Assembly (NCBI RefSeq): GCF_000023905.1
Contig: NC_013192.1
Coordinates: 682,001-746,000, forward strand
Reading direction: 5' to 3'
Length of the DNA: 64,000 bases
Origin: Leptotrichia buccalis C-1013-b
GTDB lineage: Bacteria; Fusobacteriota; Fusobacteriia; Fusobacteriales; Leptotrichiaceae
Shown here: in pieces, positions 35,081 to 44,546 of the stretch
How the letters are laid out: every line of letters starts with the position of its first letter
How positions within the stretch are numbered: position 1 is the first letter of the stretch
Made by a program: the position numbers and the translations under genes
The notes under the pieces: model-generated
What the model saw: only the letters and a program-made list of their open reading frames with translations
Database searches by the model: none
Told to the model about the DNA's origin: nothing

Positions 35081-36316
35081 ATGAAAAGAGAAATAGCGAT
35101 AATTGGAGGTGGCGCTTCAGGTTTTTTGACAGCCATTACTGCAAAGAAAAAGGGAAAAGATGTTGTCATTCTGGAGAGAAAGGACAGGGTTCTGAAAAAA
35201 GTGCTGACAACTGGAAATGGACGATGTAACTTGACAAATGTGAATGCTTCAAATCAAAATTATTTTGGAATTGAAAAAATGAAGCAGCCGATTGAAAAGA
35301 TTTTAGAAAGTTTTACTTCACAGGATGCAATGAGATTTTTTGAAGATGAAATCGGAATTATTTGTAATGAGGAAAATCGAGGGAAAGTTTATCCACTTAG
35401 TGGACAGGCTGCATCAATTGTGGATGGACTCAGATTTTATGCACAAAGTCTTGGAATAGAGATAATTACAGATTTTTATGTTACAAAAATTGAGAAGGAA
35501 ATGTTTGATTTTAAGATAATTTCTGAGGATAAAAAACAGATAATTGCCAAAAAGGTAGTGCTTGCAACTGGTGGAAAGTCGTACCCTGAACTTGGTTCAA
35601 ACGGGAGTGGCTATGAGCTGGCAAAGAGCTTTGGGCATACTGTTACAGAATTAACGCCTGTTATTGTACAGCTGAAGGCAGAAAAAGAAAAAATTAAAGG
35701 ATTAAAGGGTATTAAGTCGGATGTGGAAGTTACAGCTTTTGGAGAAAATGAAAGTGGAGAGAAAATAAAAATTTGTACTTACGACGGAGAACTTCTTTTT
35801 ACAGATTTTGGAATTTCTGGAAATGTAGTTTTCAATATTTCATATGTTTTCCCAATTTATAAAAATGTAGAATTTGAAATTGACTTTATGCCAAAATTTA
35901 CTTATAATGAAATTTTTGAAATTTTGAAAAAACGTCGGACAATATTAAAGGATTTTACAATGGAACAATTTTTTAATGGAGTTGTCAATAAAAAACTGGG
36001 ACAATTTTTGACAAAGTCGGCAGGAATAGAAAAGTTATCAAAAAGTATAAATGAACTTACAGACAATGAAATTCGTAAAATCTGTACAACTTTAAAAAAA
36101 TATAGAATAAAAATTATTGATACAAATGGCTTTAAAGCAGCCCAAGTTACCGCTGGAGGTATTCCGTTAAGTGAAGTGAATCTGGAAAATTTGGAATCAA
36201 AAAAAGTTAAAAATCTGTATTTTGCTGGAGAAATACTGGATGTTTACGGTGAATGTGGCGGATTTAACTTGCAATGGGCTTGGACATCGGGATATTTTTT
36301 AGGAAAAAATCTTTAA
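35081..36316 (+). CDS. HI0933/BaiN-family flavoprotein
   Basis: A 411-residue FAD-binding oxidoreductase. The N-terminal IIGGGASGFLTAITAKKKGKD is the dinucleotide-binding motif, followed by the family signature TTGNGRCNLTN; ATGGKSYPELGSNGSGY lies in the middle and CGGFNLQWAWTSGYFLG is the C-terminal FAD-contact motif. It is cytoplasmic. Members are widely distributed and mostly uncharacterised; a few reduce bile acid intermediates, which is not implied here. The ATG has AGGAGAATGGAATC upstream. A promoter-hairpin-terminator unit lies immediately before it. Confidence 0.85.
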   Translation: MKREIAIIGGGASGFLTAITAKKKGKDVVILERKDRVLKKVLTTGNGRCNLTNVNASNQNYFGIEKMKQPIEKILESFTSQDAMRFFEDEIGIICNEENRGKVYPLSGQAASIVDGLRFYAQSLGIEIITDFYVTKIEKEMFDFKIISEDKKQIIAKKVVLATGGKSYPELGSNGSGYELAKSFGHTVTELTPVIVQLKAEKEKIKGLKGIKSDVEVTAFGENESGEKIKICTYDGELLFTDFGISGNVVFNISYVFPIYKNVEFEIDFMPKFTYNEIFEILKKRRTILKDFTMEQFFNGVVNKKLGQFLTKSAGIEKLSKSINELTDNEIRKICTTLKKYRIKIIDTNGFKAAQVTAGGIPLSEVNLENLESKKVKNLYFAGEILDVYGECGGFNLQWAWTSGYFLGKNL

Positions 36317-36958
36317 AAAAACAACTGTATAATTTAATACCAAATCCCATTTAAATAACGAATTTATTACAAATTTTTCTAACAAAGGATAAGAACCTAG
36401 TATTTCAAAATAATTAAAATATAATTTTTTGTTTTTAATAAACCGACGGAGCTTTTATTTGTTCAACTACGACTGTTTGACGACTGGAAGGAGAAGTTTC
36501 GGAATTGAGCAAATAAAAGTCGTAGTCTAGCCATAGGTATTGCGTAGCAATCTTGCCATAATTTTAATTATCAGGATAAACCTTTACTGCAAGATAAGGA
36601 TTTGCGGCAATGAGCAACCCTGCGAAAAAAAGGAAAAAACGAATAAAAATAGAAAAAAACTGATATTAAATAAAATAATCCAATACTAAATCCCATTATA
36701 AAATAGAAACTATGTTAAGGACCAAAAGTTTTAATTCTTTACTAACAATAGTATGTAATTCAAAATTTATTAAAAATTCGCTATTTAAACGGGGAATAGT
36801 ATAAAATGTTACTATAAATATAAATTTTAGTATTTTATTTACTTGATAACAAGAAAATTTGACTCCCTTGCTAAAATGGATTTATAGCAAAATTACTATA
36901 TTAAATGAAAAACAATGTTCCAAACTTTTAAAAATAACTAAACTAATAAGGAGAAAAA
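36317..36958. repeat. 642-base intergenic mosaic of repeats
   Basis: No gene is visible. CCCATTTAAATAACGAA and flanking bases (36346-36377) recur inverted at 36762-36793 with about 80% identity. AATACYAAATCCCATT occurs directly at 36336-36351 and 36682-36697. Inside, CTTTTATTTGTTCAA (36452-36466) pairs with 36505-36519 (one wobble), and the adjacent CTACGA (36467-36472) pairs with TCGTAG (36520-36525), an interlocked order. ATTGC-GTA-GCAAT (36539-36551) is another hairpin. This looks like a degraded mobile element or nested repeats. Confidence 0.5.
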
Positions 36959-38599
36959 ATGATTAGAATAAATAATATAAAAATGCCTGTAAAACACAGC
37001 GAAAATGATTTAAAAAAAACAGTTTACAAACTTTACAAAATCAATGAGAATGAGATAAAAAGTTTTGAGATTGCAGGACAGGCGATTGATGCGAGAAAAA
37101 AAGATAATGTTGTATTTGTTTATGCGGTGGATATTTCCTTTAAGTTTGATGAGGAAACGGAAAAGAAAAGATTTGGAAATGTAAAAAATGTGCGAAAAAT
37201 TGAAAAAAACCCTTATTCTACGGAAAAAATTGAGAACTTTACAGAAACTGAAAATGTGAAACGTCCTGTTATTGTCGGAAGTGGTCCTGCGGGAATTTTT
37301 GCTGGACTTGTGCTTGCCGAAGTTGGATTGAAGCCGATTATCATTGAGCAGGGGAAAAATGTGAATGAACGTGAAAAGGATGTTTATAATTTTTTCAAAA
37401 CTGGAAAATTGGACAAATATTCAAACGTGCAGTTTGGAGAAGGAGGAGCCGGAACATTTTCAGATGGGAAATTAAATACAAATACAAATAATTTTCGGAT
37501 TCAGAAGGTTTATGATGAATTAATTCTCGCTGGTGCTGATCCCAAAATCAACTATATGTCAAAGCCGCATATTGGAACTGACAAATTAATCGAAATAATG
37601 TGTAAAATTAGGCATAAAATCGAAAGTCTTGGAGGAGAATACCGTTTTAGTACAAAACTTGTAAAAGTAAATTATGAAAAATCTGATTCTGAAAATAACA
37701 AAATAAAAAGCATTTTGGTTGAAAATATAGAAAATTCTGATGAAAATAAATTTTATGAAATCCCAACAAACATTGTAGTTCTCGCAATCGGGCATAGTGC
37801 AAGAGACACTTTCTTTATGCTGAACGAAGAAAATGTGACAATGGAACGGAAGACTTTTTCGGTAGGAGTCCGAATTGAGCATCTTCAAAGTATGATAAAT
37901 TATTCGCAGTATGGAAAATTTGCTGATAAATTGCCAGCCGCAGAATATAAATTAAATGTAAAGACAAGCAATGGACGTGGAGTTTACACATTCTGTATGT
38001 GTCCTGGCGGTGTAGTTGTACCATCTTCAAGCGAGGAAGGAAGACTTGTTGTGAATGGAATGAGCTATTCACAAAGAGATTTGGAAAATGCAAACTCGGC
38101 AATCTTAGTAAATGTATTTCCTGAGGATTTTCCAGGAGAAAGCGTTCTGGCTGGAGTCGAATTTCAAAGAAAACTGGAAGAAAAAGCATTTGAACTTGGC
38201 GGAAAGGATTACAAAGCTCCTATTCAATTATTTGGCGATTTTGTAAACAATAAAATCTCAACAAAATTAGGAAAAGTAAAGCCAAGCTATCTGGCAGGCT
38301 ACAAATTTGCAAACTTAAATGAAATTTTTCCACAATTCATAAACGATTCCATAAAAGAAGGAATTACCTTAATGGATAGAAAAATAAAAGGATTTGCCAG
38401 TTATGATGCAATTCTGTCAGGTGTCGAAAGCCGTAGTTCATCCCCAGTGAAAATTCCTAGAAATGAAAGATTTTTCTCAAATATCGAAGGGCTTATGCCT
38501 TGCGGAGAAGGTGCAGGATATGCTGGCGGGATTATGTCGGCGGCAGTTGATGGGATAAAATGTGCGGAGTATGTGATTGATTATTTTATTGAAAAATAA
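36959..38599 (+). CDS. FAD-dependent dehydrogenase (COG2509 type)
   Basis: A 546-residue flavoprotein. The first 90 residues form a small alpha-beta domain, followed by the FAD motif VIVGSGPAGIFAGLVLAE (about 103-120), EQGKNVNERE, and the distinctive VQFGEGGAGTFSDGKLNT. The C-terminal part includes PCGEGAGYAGGIMSAA. This is the family of uncharacterised FAD-dependent dehydrogenases often annotated as NAD(P)/FAD-dependent oxidoreductase. The substrate is unknown. AAGGAGAAAA precedes the ATG. It is the last core gene before the accessory island. Confidence 0.85.
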   Translation: MIRINNIKMPVKHSENDLKKTVYKLYKINENEIKSFEIAGQAIDARKKDNVVFVYAVDISFKFDEETEKKRFGNVKNVRKIEKNPYSTEKIENFTETENVKRPVIVGSGPAGIFAGLVLAEVGLKPIIIEQGKNVNEREKDVYNFFKTGKLDKYSNVQFGEGGAGTFSDGKLNTNTNNFRIQKVYDELILAGADPKINYMSKPHIGTDKLIEIMCKIRHKIESLGGEYRFSTKLVKVNYEKSDSENNKIKSILVENIENSDENKFYEIPTNIVVLAIGHSARDTFFMLNEENVTMERKTFSVGVRIEHLQSMINYSQYGKFADKLPAAEYKLNVKTSNGRGVYTFCMCPGGVVVPSSSEEGRLVVNGMSYSQRDLENANSAILVNVFPEDFPGESVLAGVEFQRKLEEKAFELGGKDYKAPIQLFGDFVNNKISTKLGKVKPSYLAGYKFANLNEIFPQFINDSIKEGITLMDRKIKGFASYDAILSGVESRSSSPVKIPRNERFFSNIEGLMPCGEGAGYAGGIMSAAVDGIKCAEYVIDYFIEK

Positions 38600-38695
38600 A
38601 AAATCCACTACTTAACTTTTTTTTACTAAAGTGCTATAATGAAAAGGAAATAAAAAAGAATGATTAGATTTTGTTTGAATTAATAAAAAAAATGG

Positions 38696-38794
38696 CTACT
38701 TTTCCGTAGAAAGGTAACCTGATAAGAACTCCGTAGAGCCTAAATTCTTATCGTTAATTCCTAAGATTTCTGTTATACTAGCATTAGAACACAT
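38696..38794 (-). CDS. 32-residue ORF, possible ISL3 transposase remnant
   Basis: AAGGAG sits 7 bases before an ATG that opens MCSNASITEILGINDKNL and further residues to a TAG. The pattern ITEILGINDKNL resembles the start of ISL3-family transposases (IRxLLNxKDKNI), which would make it a truncated N terminus; this is my recollection of the family and not a search result. Alternatively it is an independent small protein. Minus-strand T runs follow the stop. It marks the left edge of the aspartate island. Confidence 0.35.
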   Translation of the reverse strand: MCSNASITEILGINDKNLGSTEFLSGYLSTEK

Positions 38795-38870
38795 ATCATT
38801 TCTCCTTGTTTTTTATTTTGTGCGATTTAAATTATACACGAGATTTGATGTGTGTTCCTATTTTTTTGCA

Positions 38871-38919
38871 AATATTTAGCGTTGGGAGAGAATTTTTTCT
38901 CTCACCAACGCTAAATATT
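38871..38919. repeat. 22-bp hairpin downstream of aspT
   Basis: AATATTTAGCGTTGG (38871-38885) pairs with CCAACGCTAAATATT (38905-38919), and the inner GAGAGAA (38886-38892) pairs with TTCTCTC (38897-38903) across a TTTT loop, with one bulged A. No T run follows on either strand, so it is not a typical terminator. It may stabilise the 3' end of the aspD-aspT transcript or be an element end. Confidence 0.6.
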
Positions 38920-38979
38920 ATACAACCACTTTTCCTTAAAATAAATGTATGAATCTATCTATCTTATCTACTCAAATAA

Positions 38980-40713
38980 CTAATGTATGCATATTGCTAC
39001 TACAAGAGGACCTAAGACTGTAAGTAAAATATTTCCCATTGCATATCCTGGTGTATATGCTATAGCAAAAATACTTGAATCATATTCCTCCACAACTCCG
39101 TTAAGTGCTGCTGTACACGTTCCAGCACCACATAGAGCACCAATGATATCTACAGCATCCAACTTTAACACAAATCTTCCAAAGTAAACGGAAGCAATAT
39201 GAGGCAAAATGGTTACCAAAATACCAATTAATAGTACCTTTAAGCCCATAGATTGCAATGCAGATATGAAGGAAGCTCCAGAAATAAGTCCCACAATGGC
39301 TATAAAGAGATTTAATCCAACACTCTTACAAAACCATCGGGTTGCTTTCGGCATCAGTCCATAGTTAGAATGTCTATCTTGATAATATCCGAACAGAAGT
39401 CCTCCAATTAAAGCTCCTCCACCAGATCCAAGTGTAATCGGAATTTTGGATACAACGAAGCTGATTGCACCTATTAATAGACCAACTACAAGCCCGATGC
39501 TGATAAAAGATATATCTGTCTCAGTTCCTGTATCCTTCACATACCCAAGTTTCTTTACAGCCTTAGAAATAGCAGCTTTTGGTCCCACCAATATCAAGTG
39601 ATCAAGAGCCTTTAACTCCTCCTCTTCAGGGAGAATATTGTTATCTCTCATCCTTTCTGAAATGACGATTCCATTTTCTGAAAGATTCTTTATAACATCT
39701 AGAGAGAAATTGTTAGTTAAAACTATTTCTTGCTTTACCACATCTAGCCTAAGAGCTTCTGAATCATTAGTTTCCTTCATGCCAGAAGCTTCAAAATTTA
39801 ATACTGCATCAAGAAGTCCTATAATCATAACTGTATCCTTCTCAAGAAGCTGCACATCCGGTGCAAGATTCACCTGTTTACCATCTCGAAGAATCTGAAT
39901 TATTGTAAGAGAATCATCGTACTGTTCTTCAATGGAACCGATTGTTTTGCCAATAAGTTCTGCACCTTTTTCTAAGCAAAATGCACGTGCTTTAATATTT
40001 CCAACCACAGTGTTTTCCGAAGAAGACTCATGGAAATTTGTTTGCTCAATTTTCTTCTTAACTGTATCTGTCAAATTTGCACCAATTAACTTCGATGCAC
40101 CATTTCTCAAAAACACAACTACCCCAATCGTTCCAAAAACATAGGTAAGTGCATATGCAACTGCCATTTGACTTTCAGCCGTTTTCAGTTCTGTTCCTGA
40201 AAGCATACCCTTCATAGTAGAATCCGCTGTTCCTATGATTGCTGACTGTGTAAGACTACCTGCCAAAATTCCGCCAGCTTCTCCAGCTCCAATATTAAAA
40301 GTCTTAAACAAAACAATCGAAACTGCAAAAGCTACCACGGCGAAGAATATGGATAGGACAATAATTTTAAGGCCAGATCTTTTTAAACTTGCGAAGAATG
40401 AAGGTCCAACCTCATATCCGATAGTAAAAATAAATAGTGAGAAAAAGATTGTCTTCACCGTTCCGTCAATTTCGTAAGTTCCTGCCCCCTTCAATATTAG
40501 GGAAATGAGAAGTCCTACCAACAAAGTTCCTACAGTGGCACCTACCGTAAAGGATTTTATCTTTACCTTTCCAATAAAATATCCAAGTGCAAGACATATA
40601 AAGATAGAAATGACTGGATTAGCAATCAAATAATGGGCTATATCAGAAAAGCCTGTTACCGTAATACGTTGTGCTGTTTCCAACACTTCATGTGAGATTA
40701 AACCTATATTCAT
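38980..40713 (-). CDS. aspT: aspartate:alanine antiporter (AspT)
   Basis: A 577-residue inner-membrane exchanger of the AAEx family. Two blocks of about five membrane segments (about residues 5-185 and 395-577) enclose a cytoplasmic region with two RCK_C/TrkA_C-like domains. Aspartate in and alanine out, combined with decarboxylation, moves net charge and consumes a cytoplasmic proton, so the pair makes proton motive force. The start at 40713 follows GGAGGA; an upstream in-frame ATG is part of that site. It begins 16 bases after the aspD stop. Base composition is less AT-rich than neighbours. Confidence 0.92.
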   Translation of the reverse strand: MNIGLISHEVLETAQRITVTGFSDIAHYLIANPVISIFICLALGYFIGKVKIKSFTVGATVGTLLVGLLISLILKGAGTYEIDGTVKTIFFSLFIFTIGYEVGPSFFASLKRSGLKIIVLSIFFAVVAFAVSIVLFKTFNIGAGEAGGILAGSLTQSAIIGTADSTMKGMLSGTELKTAESQMAVAYALTYVFGTIGVVVFLRNGASKLIGANLTDTVKKKIEQTNFHESSSENTVVGNIKARAFCLEKGAELIGKTIGSIEEQYDDSLTIIQILRDGKQVNLAPDVQLLEKDTVMIIGLLDAVLNFEASGMKETNDSEALRLDVVKQEIVLTNNFSLDVIKNLSENGIVISERMRDNNILPEEEELKALDHLILVGPKAAISKAVKKLGYVKDTGTETDISFISIGLVVGLLIGAISFVVSKIPITLGSGGGALIGGLLFGYYQDRHSNYGLMPKATRWFCKSVGLNLFIAIVGLISGASFISALQSMGLKVLLIGILVTILPHIASVYFGRFVLKLDAVDIIGALCGAGTCTAALNGVVEEYDSSIFAIAYTPGYAMGNILLTVLGPLVVAICIH

Positions 40714-40729
40714 TTTAAATTCCTCCATA

Positions 40730-42328
40730 CTATAGCTTTTTTTTCTCTTTTGTATACTTTTCGTAATATTCTTTCAAAAGGGATATAATACGGTTTGCTA
40801 TTTTCTTATAATCATTGTCCTCTAGGTTTGCTTCTGAAATTCTAACTGTACCAGGAGTTGCTCCAAAACCAACTCCTTCCATCAACACAACACCATCTTC
40901 CTTTGCTAGATGTAAAAGAAAATCTATTTCCTCAAATTCATTTCTAAGCCATGTTGCGAAGTTCTTATCATAATTTGTCTCTGCAAGTTGATATATGTCA
41001 ATCAGTGTATAATATTTAGCATTGGAATCACTGTTATCCTCAGGTAAGCCTAATGTAGACATTAAATTGTGGTAACGAATCGCTATAATTTCTTTACAAG
41101 CTTCAATGTATTGATCCTTTTCATTTTCAAGAACCAAATGAGTCATAGAGAAAAGAACCATCATAATCTGCTGTGGTGTAGATAGCCCGCTTGTATGATA
41201 CAATCCAATAGATCTGCTGTCTGCACATATCCTTTCAACAAAGCCCATTTCCGAAGGATTAAATGTAACGATAGAATAATCGCTTTCTAGTTCTTTCTTC
41301 TTCTTCTCAGGAAGCTTCTTAATCAGTTCATCAAAAACATTATCTTCATTAATTGCTATAACTCCGAGTCTCCATCCTGTAACACCATAAAGCTTTGAAT
41401 ACGAATAAACCAAAATAGTGTTTCTTGGGCAAACGGAATAAACAGTGCGGAATCCATTTACAAAAGTACCGTATACATCATCTGTTATAATAATAAGATC
41501 CGGACGCTTTACAACTACCTTTCTTAACTGTTCCAAATTCTCATCTGTAAGACTACGAGAACCCGGATTTGATGGATTCACTAAGAAAAATGCCTTGACA
41601 GAAGGGTCCAAAAGCTTTTCAAATTCAGAATCTGGAATATGCCACTGATTTTCTTCCCTTGCTTGAAGATCGACCTCTGCTAAATCAAAATTTGATAGTC
41701 TCGGAATCTGAATATAAGGAGTAAATACCGGTGTGTTGATTGCAATGCGGTCTCCCTCATTAAGTAGTCCATTATGCTTTAAGGAATCAAATATATAAAC
41801 AATTGCAGCCGTACCGCCTTCTACTGGAAATACCTTAGTATTTTTTCTTAAATTAGCCTTCCCATATAGAATGCTTTGAAGAAATGCATTGATAATGTGC
41901 TCCGTATTCTCCAAACAACGGCTAGGAACCGGATAATTATTTCCTATAATGCCATTTGTAAGCTCCAAAATAAGGCTTTTCTTATCTAAATCTAGATGGT
42001 CTACACTATACTCCACGATCTTTTTAAGAAATACATCCACCTCATCGTCACGATTTAAAAAAGCATTGTACCTCTCCTCAATTCCATTGGAGTCAACATA
42101 TCCAGCTAAATCTCCTTTATCTAGAGTTCTTTTGCATTCTGACACGCCAAATTCCATCAGTCTTGCAAAAGCTAATCTTCCCAAGGTATTAATCCAATTA
42201 GGATTTCCTCTTCCTGCATTCAAAAATTTCAAATGTTTCTCATTCTTTTCTGATAATTTCAACATATCAAAGCTAATTTCAAATGCACCAAGTTTTTCTA
42301 ATTTTCTTTCGAAGCTCTTTGTAATCAT
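40730..42328 (-). CDS. aspD: L-aspartate 4-decarboxylase / aspartate aminotransferase (AspD)
   Basis: A PLP enzyme that removes the beta carboxyl of aspartate to give alanine and CO2. The 532 residues match AspD of Tetragenococcus and Pseudomonas (about 530). The Schiff-base lysine is Lys312 in VYSYSKLYGVTGWRLG; FLVNPSNPGSRSL and IITDDVYGTF are fold type I aminotransferase motifs. The start at 42328 follows AAAGGAG; fifteen codons upstream are open but not needed. It is first in the aspD-aspT operon. Composition is visibly less AT-rich than the core, which suggests transfer. Confidence 0.93.
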   Translation of the reverse strand: MITKSFERKLEKLGAFEISFDMLKLSEKNEKHLKFLNAGRGNPNWINTLGRLAFARLMEFGVSECKRTLDKGDLAGYVDSNGIEERYNAFLNRDDEVDVFLKKIVEYSVDHLDLDKKSLILELTNGIIGNNYPVPSRCLENTEHIINAFLQSILYGKANLRKNTKVFPVEGGTAAIVYIFDSLKHNGLLNEGDRIAINTPVFTPYIQIPRLSNFDLAEVDLQAREENQWHIPDSEFEKLLDPSVKAFFLVNPSNPGSRSLTDENLEQLRKVVVKRPDLIIITDDVYGTFVNGFRTVYSVCPRNTILVYSYSKLYGVTGWRLGVIAINEDNVFDELIKKLPEKKKKELESDYSIVTFNPSEMGFVERICADSRSIGLYHTSGLSTPQQIMMVLFSMTHLVLENEKDQYIEACKEIIAIRYHNLMSTLGLPEDNSDSNAKYYTLIDIYQLAETNYDKNFATWLRNEFEEIDFLLHLAKEDGVVLMEGVGFGATPGTVRISEANLEDNDYKKIANRIISLLKEYYEKYTKEKKKL

Positions 42329-42408
42329 CTTTAATTCTCCTTTCCTTCTAACTGCATAAGTTTTTCTAACCACAATACAAAAAAACCCTCAACATCTTTT
42401 ATATTTAA

Positions 42409-42437
42409 ATTATATCATTCGCAAGCCATTTTGTAAA
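42409..42437 (-). promoter_or_regulatory. promoter of aspD-aspT
   Basis: On the minus strand TTTACA (42432-42437) and TATAAT (42409-42414) are 17 bases apart, about 80 bases before aspD. The ISLre2 left end lies only 18 bases beyond the -35 box. Confidence 0.75.
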
Positions 42438-42454
42438 TTATTTTTAGTTTAATA

Positions 42455-43966
42455 GACAGAGTAAAAAATATAGGGGCAAATAAATTTAATTAAATTTCAA
42501 ATTAACAAAAAAGAGGAAACCAGTTACAATATAATCGCCAAATCCTATTGAAAGGTGGTTCCCTCTATGATTAGAATATCAAATTTTTCTTCACTTGTAA
42601 AGACTTTTTTTACAAATATTTTTTCTTTCAGACTTCCGTTTGAGCAGCAGTTTAAGCTGTTTGTCACAAAAGCTTTTGAAACGCTATTTAGAGTTTATGT
42701 CAAAAGAGTTGATGATTACTTCTTTCATTCCAACGAAAGAAAAGATAAGTTTAAAAGCAAAGGATTTGTTAAAAGAACTGTTATCACTGCCTTCGGGGAT
42801 GTAACTTGAAAATATGTAAACAAAAAAACAGGCATTCATTATTACATTGATGAAAAAATTGGACTTAAACGGTATAGACGGCTTTCTGAGGAGATGATTT
42901 TTACTATACTTTTGAGTATCAATATGCCACGGCTTCATTTCTTGCAAAAACTTACGGTATTTCAAGGGCTACCGTGTATAATCTTGTCAATTCTTTTCAA
43001 ATGCCGAAACTTGATATTCAAAGATTTGAAAGAGATGACAATTCGCCAGTATATATGGAGATTGATGAAGATCATATGAGGTGTAGAAGAAGTAAAAATA
43101 CATATATGAGGATGGTTGTAATATATATCGTGGAATTGAGAAAATCTGCAGAAACAGGAACAAACTCATTGACAAGCACACAATAATGTTTCCTACATCC
43201 GTATCGCTTGAGGAAGTGTCGGAGTATGTACTTAACTATCTTGAAAAAAGATACAATATGGACAAAAAGAAACTAATTGTGAACTCTGATGGAGGAATAT
43301 GGATAGACAGCTTTGTAAGAGAGCTTGGAATTTACAAGCCAATACACATATATGACAAGTTCCATTTAGTAAAAGCCATAGCTGAAATTTCTAAAAGGGA
43401 CAAGGAAATATCAAAAAATCTTTACAAATGGCTAAAGGGAGACGATTTTAAAGAACTTGAAAATTTTTATAAAAATTTCAAGGAAAAGGAGAATGTAAGT
43501 CAGAGAAGAAAAGATCATACGAAGATGCTGTTTAACCAGTATGAGAAGATAAGAAGAATATACACGAAGGAGGACTACATAGGCTTAAGGATGGAAGCCC
43601 TTGTGTCCCACGAATGCTCAAGATTTTTGTCAAGCAGGCCGAAAGCATTTTCAAGAAGAAAGATAAAGGCAAGAGCGCTATACCACACTTTCTTTGAAAA
43701 CTATGGAAAAAACAAGGAAAAAGCGTATGAATTGTACTTTAGCGGCAAAAGAACGAGTTCACTAGAAAAGGTAATAGAGATGGAATGCTTGCCAGAAATT
43801 GTTAATGAAACAGGAAAAAGCACAAATATGCCATATTTGAGAGGAGGAGAATGTCCGATTAGGGAAATTTTGAAAGAAATATCACAAAGTAAAATATTTT
43901 AAAAAAAGCAGTCAAAAAAGATTTGTTGTGGTATTTAATGATTGCCCCTATATTTTTTACTCTGTC
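42455..43966 (+). mobile_element. ISLre2-family insertion sequence, inactive
   Basis: About 1.5 kb bounded by perfect 25-bp inverted repeats at 42455-42479 and 43942-43966 (outer bases GACAGAGTAAAAAATATAGG). The enclosed transposase matches the ISLre2/UPF0236 family but has several frame breaks. A clear target duplication is not seen: the flanks read TTTAATA and TTATTAAG. Both ends are intact, so the element could still be moved in trans by an active copy. Confidence 0.85.
42567..43902 (+). pseudogene. ISLre2 transposase, frameshifted
   Basis: Fragments in three frames together give one ISLre2 transposase. The first (42567-42809) carries the N-terminal SNFSSLVKTFF region and stops at TGA. 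The middle part (about 42810-43185) is split again, with recognisable pieces such as GIHYYIDEKIGLKRYRRL and MEIDEDHMR. The last (43186-43902, 238 residues) is intact and includes NSDGGIWIDSFVRELG, the YDKFHLVKA motif and HECSRFLSSRPKAF. At least two frameshifts make a full protein impossible, so it is decayed. Confidence 0.85.
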
Positions 43967-43983
43967 TTATTAAGTTAAAAATT

Positions 43984-44012
43984 TTGATTTTTGCCATTAG
44001 ATATGCTATAAT
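43984..44012 (+). promoter_or_regulatory. promoter of the carbonic anhydrase-like gene
   Basis: TTGATT at 43984-43989 and TATAAT at 44007-44012, spacer 17, lie just outside the right ISLre2 end and 85 bases before the gene. Confidence 0.72.
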
Positions 44013-44097
44013 TTCAACATCTTTAAGATATAATTTAAATAACTTTAAAATTTTAATAATTTGAAAATATGGAGTTGTTTAAATGAAGGAGGAAATT

Positions 44098-44487
44098 ATG
44101 TTTTGTACTTTAGTTTGTTGTATGGATGGGAGATTTATTCATATTGTGAATAAATATATTAGAAGTAATTACAGATATACTTTTGTAGATACTATTACTG
44201 ATGCAGGAGCTGTGAATAAAATTGTTAGTGATGAGGATTATTTAAAGAGTATAGAAGATAAGGTTGTTTTAATTTCGGTTAATAAACATAAATCTGATCA
44301 TATTTTTGTGGCAGGGCATAGCGACTGTGCTGGATGTCCTACTGATGATGAAACGCAAAAAGGGTATATTCGTCAGGCTGCCGAGAAAATGCACAAGGAT
44401 TTGCCTCATGAGGCTGTGACGGGACTTTTTGTCTATGAAAATGGAGAAATTGAGGTTTTAGCTGATTATGATATAAGTGATAATTAA
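44098..44487 (+). CDS. miniature beta-carbonic-anhydrase-like protein
   Basis: A 129-residue protein with the zinc and catalytic motifs of beta-carbonic anhydrases: Cys8-x-Asp10-x-Arg12 (CMDGR) and His74-x-x-Cys77 (GHSDC). Typical beta enzymes have about 200 residues, so this is a trimmed version lacking much of the N- and C-terminal helices. ATG 44098 follows GAAGGAGG; the upstream ATG at 44083 would include that site. It lies between two insertion sequences. Next to an aspartate decarboxylase, CO2 hydration would make sense, but activity is unproven. Confidence 0.75.
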   Translation: MFCTLVCCMDGRFIHIVNKYIRSNYRYTFVDTITDAGAVNKIVSDEDYLKSIEDKVVLISVNKHKSDHIFVAGHSDCAGCPTDDETQKGYIRQAAEKMHKDLPHEAVTGLFVYENGEIEVLADYDISDN

Positions 44488-44546
44488 TTTAATTAGGGCG
44501 TGTCTGAAAACTCAAAATCAATGATATTTTTAATGATTACTTAAAT

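Larger units (their letters stand above)
38600..38979. other. island junction with a small ORF and a 22-bp hairpin
   Basis: This 380-base gap lies between a core flavoprotein gene and the aspT gene. It holds a 32-codon ORF on the minus strand (38696-38794), its T-rich end, and a long perfect hairpin (38871-38919), each listed separately. Nothing else is recognised. Confidence 0.5.
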
